Positions 62,820 through 64,000 of a stretch of 64,000 nucleotides of DNA are shown piece after piece (the first letter of the stretch is position 1; each line of letters starts with the position of its first letter). Below the pieces are notes generated by a model. That model was not told the DNA's origin, ran no database searches, and worked only from the letters and a program-made list of their open reading frames with translations. Both the position numbers and the translations under genes were made by a program. This stretch comes from Chondrus crispus (taxonomy: Eukaryota; Rhodophyta; Florideophyceae; Gigartinales; Gigartinaceae): the NCBI RefSeq assembly GCF_000350225.1, contig NW_005179158.1, positions 204,298 through 268,297 on the forward strand, in the 5' to 3' direction.

Positions 62820-63575
62820 TCTACCCTCCGCTGCCGATGGCGAGGGGCACCACCGAAGACGACTGCCGTGCGCCAGCGCCCTCGCCTCGGGCGGCGAGGG
62901 ACGCCTACGAAGAGCAACTGCACGCGCGACTGCGGCCTCGCCACGGACGGCGAGGGGCGCAGAGGAAGAATGCGTCACGCGTGCCCGTGCCCTCGCCTCG
63001 GACGGCGAGGGACGCCTACAAAAAGCAACTGCGCGCACCGGCGCCCTCGCCACGGACGGCGACGGGCGCGGAGGAAGAATATCGTCACGCGTGCCCGTTC
63101 CCTCGCCTCGGACGGCGAGGGATGCCTACGAAAAGCAACTGCACTCGCGCCCGCGCCCTCGCCACGGACGGCGAGGGGCGGGAAGGAAGAGCAGCAGCAC
63201 GGAAGCTCGCGCCCTCGTCTCGAACGACGAGGGACGCCGACGAAAAGGCGAATGCCGGGCGGTGTGCCCTCGCCACCGACGGCGAGGGGCGCCAAGGAGA
63301 AGATCATCCGTCATGGGCTGCGACCTCGCCATGGACGGCAAGGGACGCCGAGGAAGAGAAACGGCTGCGTGCCTCTCCCTCGTCGCCAACTGCGACGGGC
63401 GCCAAAGAGAAGAGCATCCGTTGCGTGCGGCGCCCTCGCCACGGACGCCGAGGGACGCCGAGGAAGAGCAACGGCTGCGTGCATCGCCCTCGCCACCGAC
63501 GGCGAGGGACGCCGTGGAGAAGAAGGAACGCGCATTTTCGCGCCGTCGCCGCCGACAGCGAGGGACACTGAGGAG
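62820..63575 (+). repeat. Minisatellite, about 14 units of roughly 55 bp
   Basis: GGCGAGGG (or a one-base variant) recurs every 55-56 bases (about 62838, 62893, 62949, 63004, 63113, 63169, 63281, 63447, 63502). Each copy is paired with an upstream CCCTCGCC, forming a GC-rich hairpin per unit. Units alternate between two variants (GACGCCTAC and GGCGCRGAGG). The open frames across it are repeat by-products. Confidence 0.85.
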
Positions 63576-63605
63576 AAGCGGGAGCTGCACCGCGCACGCC
63601 GGCCC

Positions 63606-64000
63606 TCGGACCGCCTCCGCGACACGCTGCACCTGAAACGGGGGGACACCACGGCCTTCAACGCGTTCAAAGTACACGGCGCGTACGCTACTATCCAAGG
63701 CGACAACGTCGACTTTATTTTGGTACCTGTCGGCGGCGGACTAATCGCCTGCACCGCTACAGTCCTCAAGCGCCTACGTCCGCACGCCAAGATCGTCGAC
63801 GTCGAGTTGGAGGGCGCCACAGCCATACGGAAGCCTGTGTAAGGGCGGGTGCGTTAAGTTGGACACTGTGGAAACGTATGCAGACGGCGTCGCCGTCATT
63901 GTGGTCTGCATCGCAACGTCTCGCCAGTGCCGCGACCTCGTCGACGAGGTCATGCTGGTGAGCACTGACGAGGTCTGCGCCGCCATCAAGGGCGTGTTCG
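63606..64000 (+). pseudogene. Threonine dehydratase (deaminase) remnant
   Basis: Fold-type II PLP enzyme family, which deaminates threonine to 2-oxobutyrate in isoleucine synthesis. Seen: HLKRGDTTAFNAFKVHGAY (PLP-lysine region, usually LKRED and FKxRGAY), then immediately FILVPVGGGLIACTATVLKRL (phosphate-binding glycine loop, usually four Gly) and KIVDVELEGATAIRKPV, then a stop at 63840. In the next frame from about 63841: TYADGVAV, RDLVDEVMLVSTDEVCAAIKGVF to the window edge. About 110-130 residues between the lysine region and the glycine loop, including the SAGNHAQG segment, are missing without a plausible intron. Decayed gene fragment; its 3' end lies outside. Confidence 0.8.

Noticed and set aside
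62868..63570. Long Arg/Ala/Pro-rich open frames across the minisatellite
   Set aside because: They arise from the roughly 55-bp repeats; all three frames look alike in bias, so they are not evidence of a protein.
62820..63575. CRISPR-like array
   Set aside because: Repeat units are imperfect and contiguous with no unique spacers, and the genome is eukaryotic.

Overview
This is a eukaryotic, intergenic-style window that consists almost entirely of LTR retrotransposons, many nested, inverted, in tandem or broken. There are no bacterial operons, ribosome-binding sites or CRISPR arrays. Spliceosomal-type splice signals, TATA boxes, Ty3/gypsy chromoviruses and Ty1/copia elements all point to a nuclear genome. 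The host cannot be named with certainty. A repeat-dense alga (for example a red alga) or another protist fits, but this is a guess.

Layout. 1-2530: 5' part of a Ty3/gypsy element (Gy1) on the minus strand. 3519-3959: small terminal-inverted-repeat element. About 4423-5175: LTR and start of a related gypsy element (Gy2), cut by 5176-16290, a complete 11.1-kb chromovirus (Gy3) with 608-bp LTRs, gag, pro-pol with chromodomain, and a long antisense ORF before the 3' LTR. 16300-31447: tandem array of copia family A (A1, A2, A3 and a fourth tail, A0) sharing 938-bp LTRs. 31448-39998: copia family B copy B1 (plus), carrying an extra spliced two-zinc-finger gene ahead of gag-pol and broken by a solo LTR (family D). 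39999-42226: family A fragment A4 (minus). 42227-50740: family B copy B2 (minus), with its own D solo LTR. B1-A4-B2 form a very large inverted repeat.

50929-52183: Harbinger/HARBI1-like nuclease gene interrupted by a 344-bp miniature LTR element (TRIM) with 88-bp LTRs. 53293-53828: family A LTR fragment. 53849-59865: two degenerate copies (E1, E2) of another chromovirus family; both keep a gag-like gene, and E2 also keeps the integrase C-terminus and a chromodomain. 55760-56374: foldback plus tandem repeat. 59866-62800: GC-rich DNA without a recognisable gene. 62820-63575: roughly 55-bp hairpin-bearing minisatellite running into a decayed threonine dehydratase gene (63606-64000), the only metabolic gene remnant seen.

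How parts work together. In intact elements Gag packages the RNA, and protease, reverse transcriptase/RNase H and integrase copy and insert it. Primer-binding sites, polypurine tracts and LTR promoters are visible for several copies. A3 (copia) and Gy3 (gypsy) are the only elements whose main ORFs look intact. Points most worth attention: the spliced zinc-finger accessory gene in copia B, the antisense ORF in Gy3, a 58-nt leader shared almost unchanged between copia families A and B, gag start codons built across the LTR/primer-site junction, and the TRIM inside the HARBI1-like gene.
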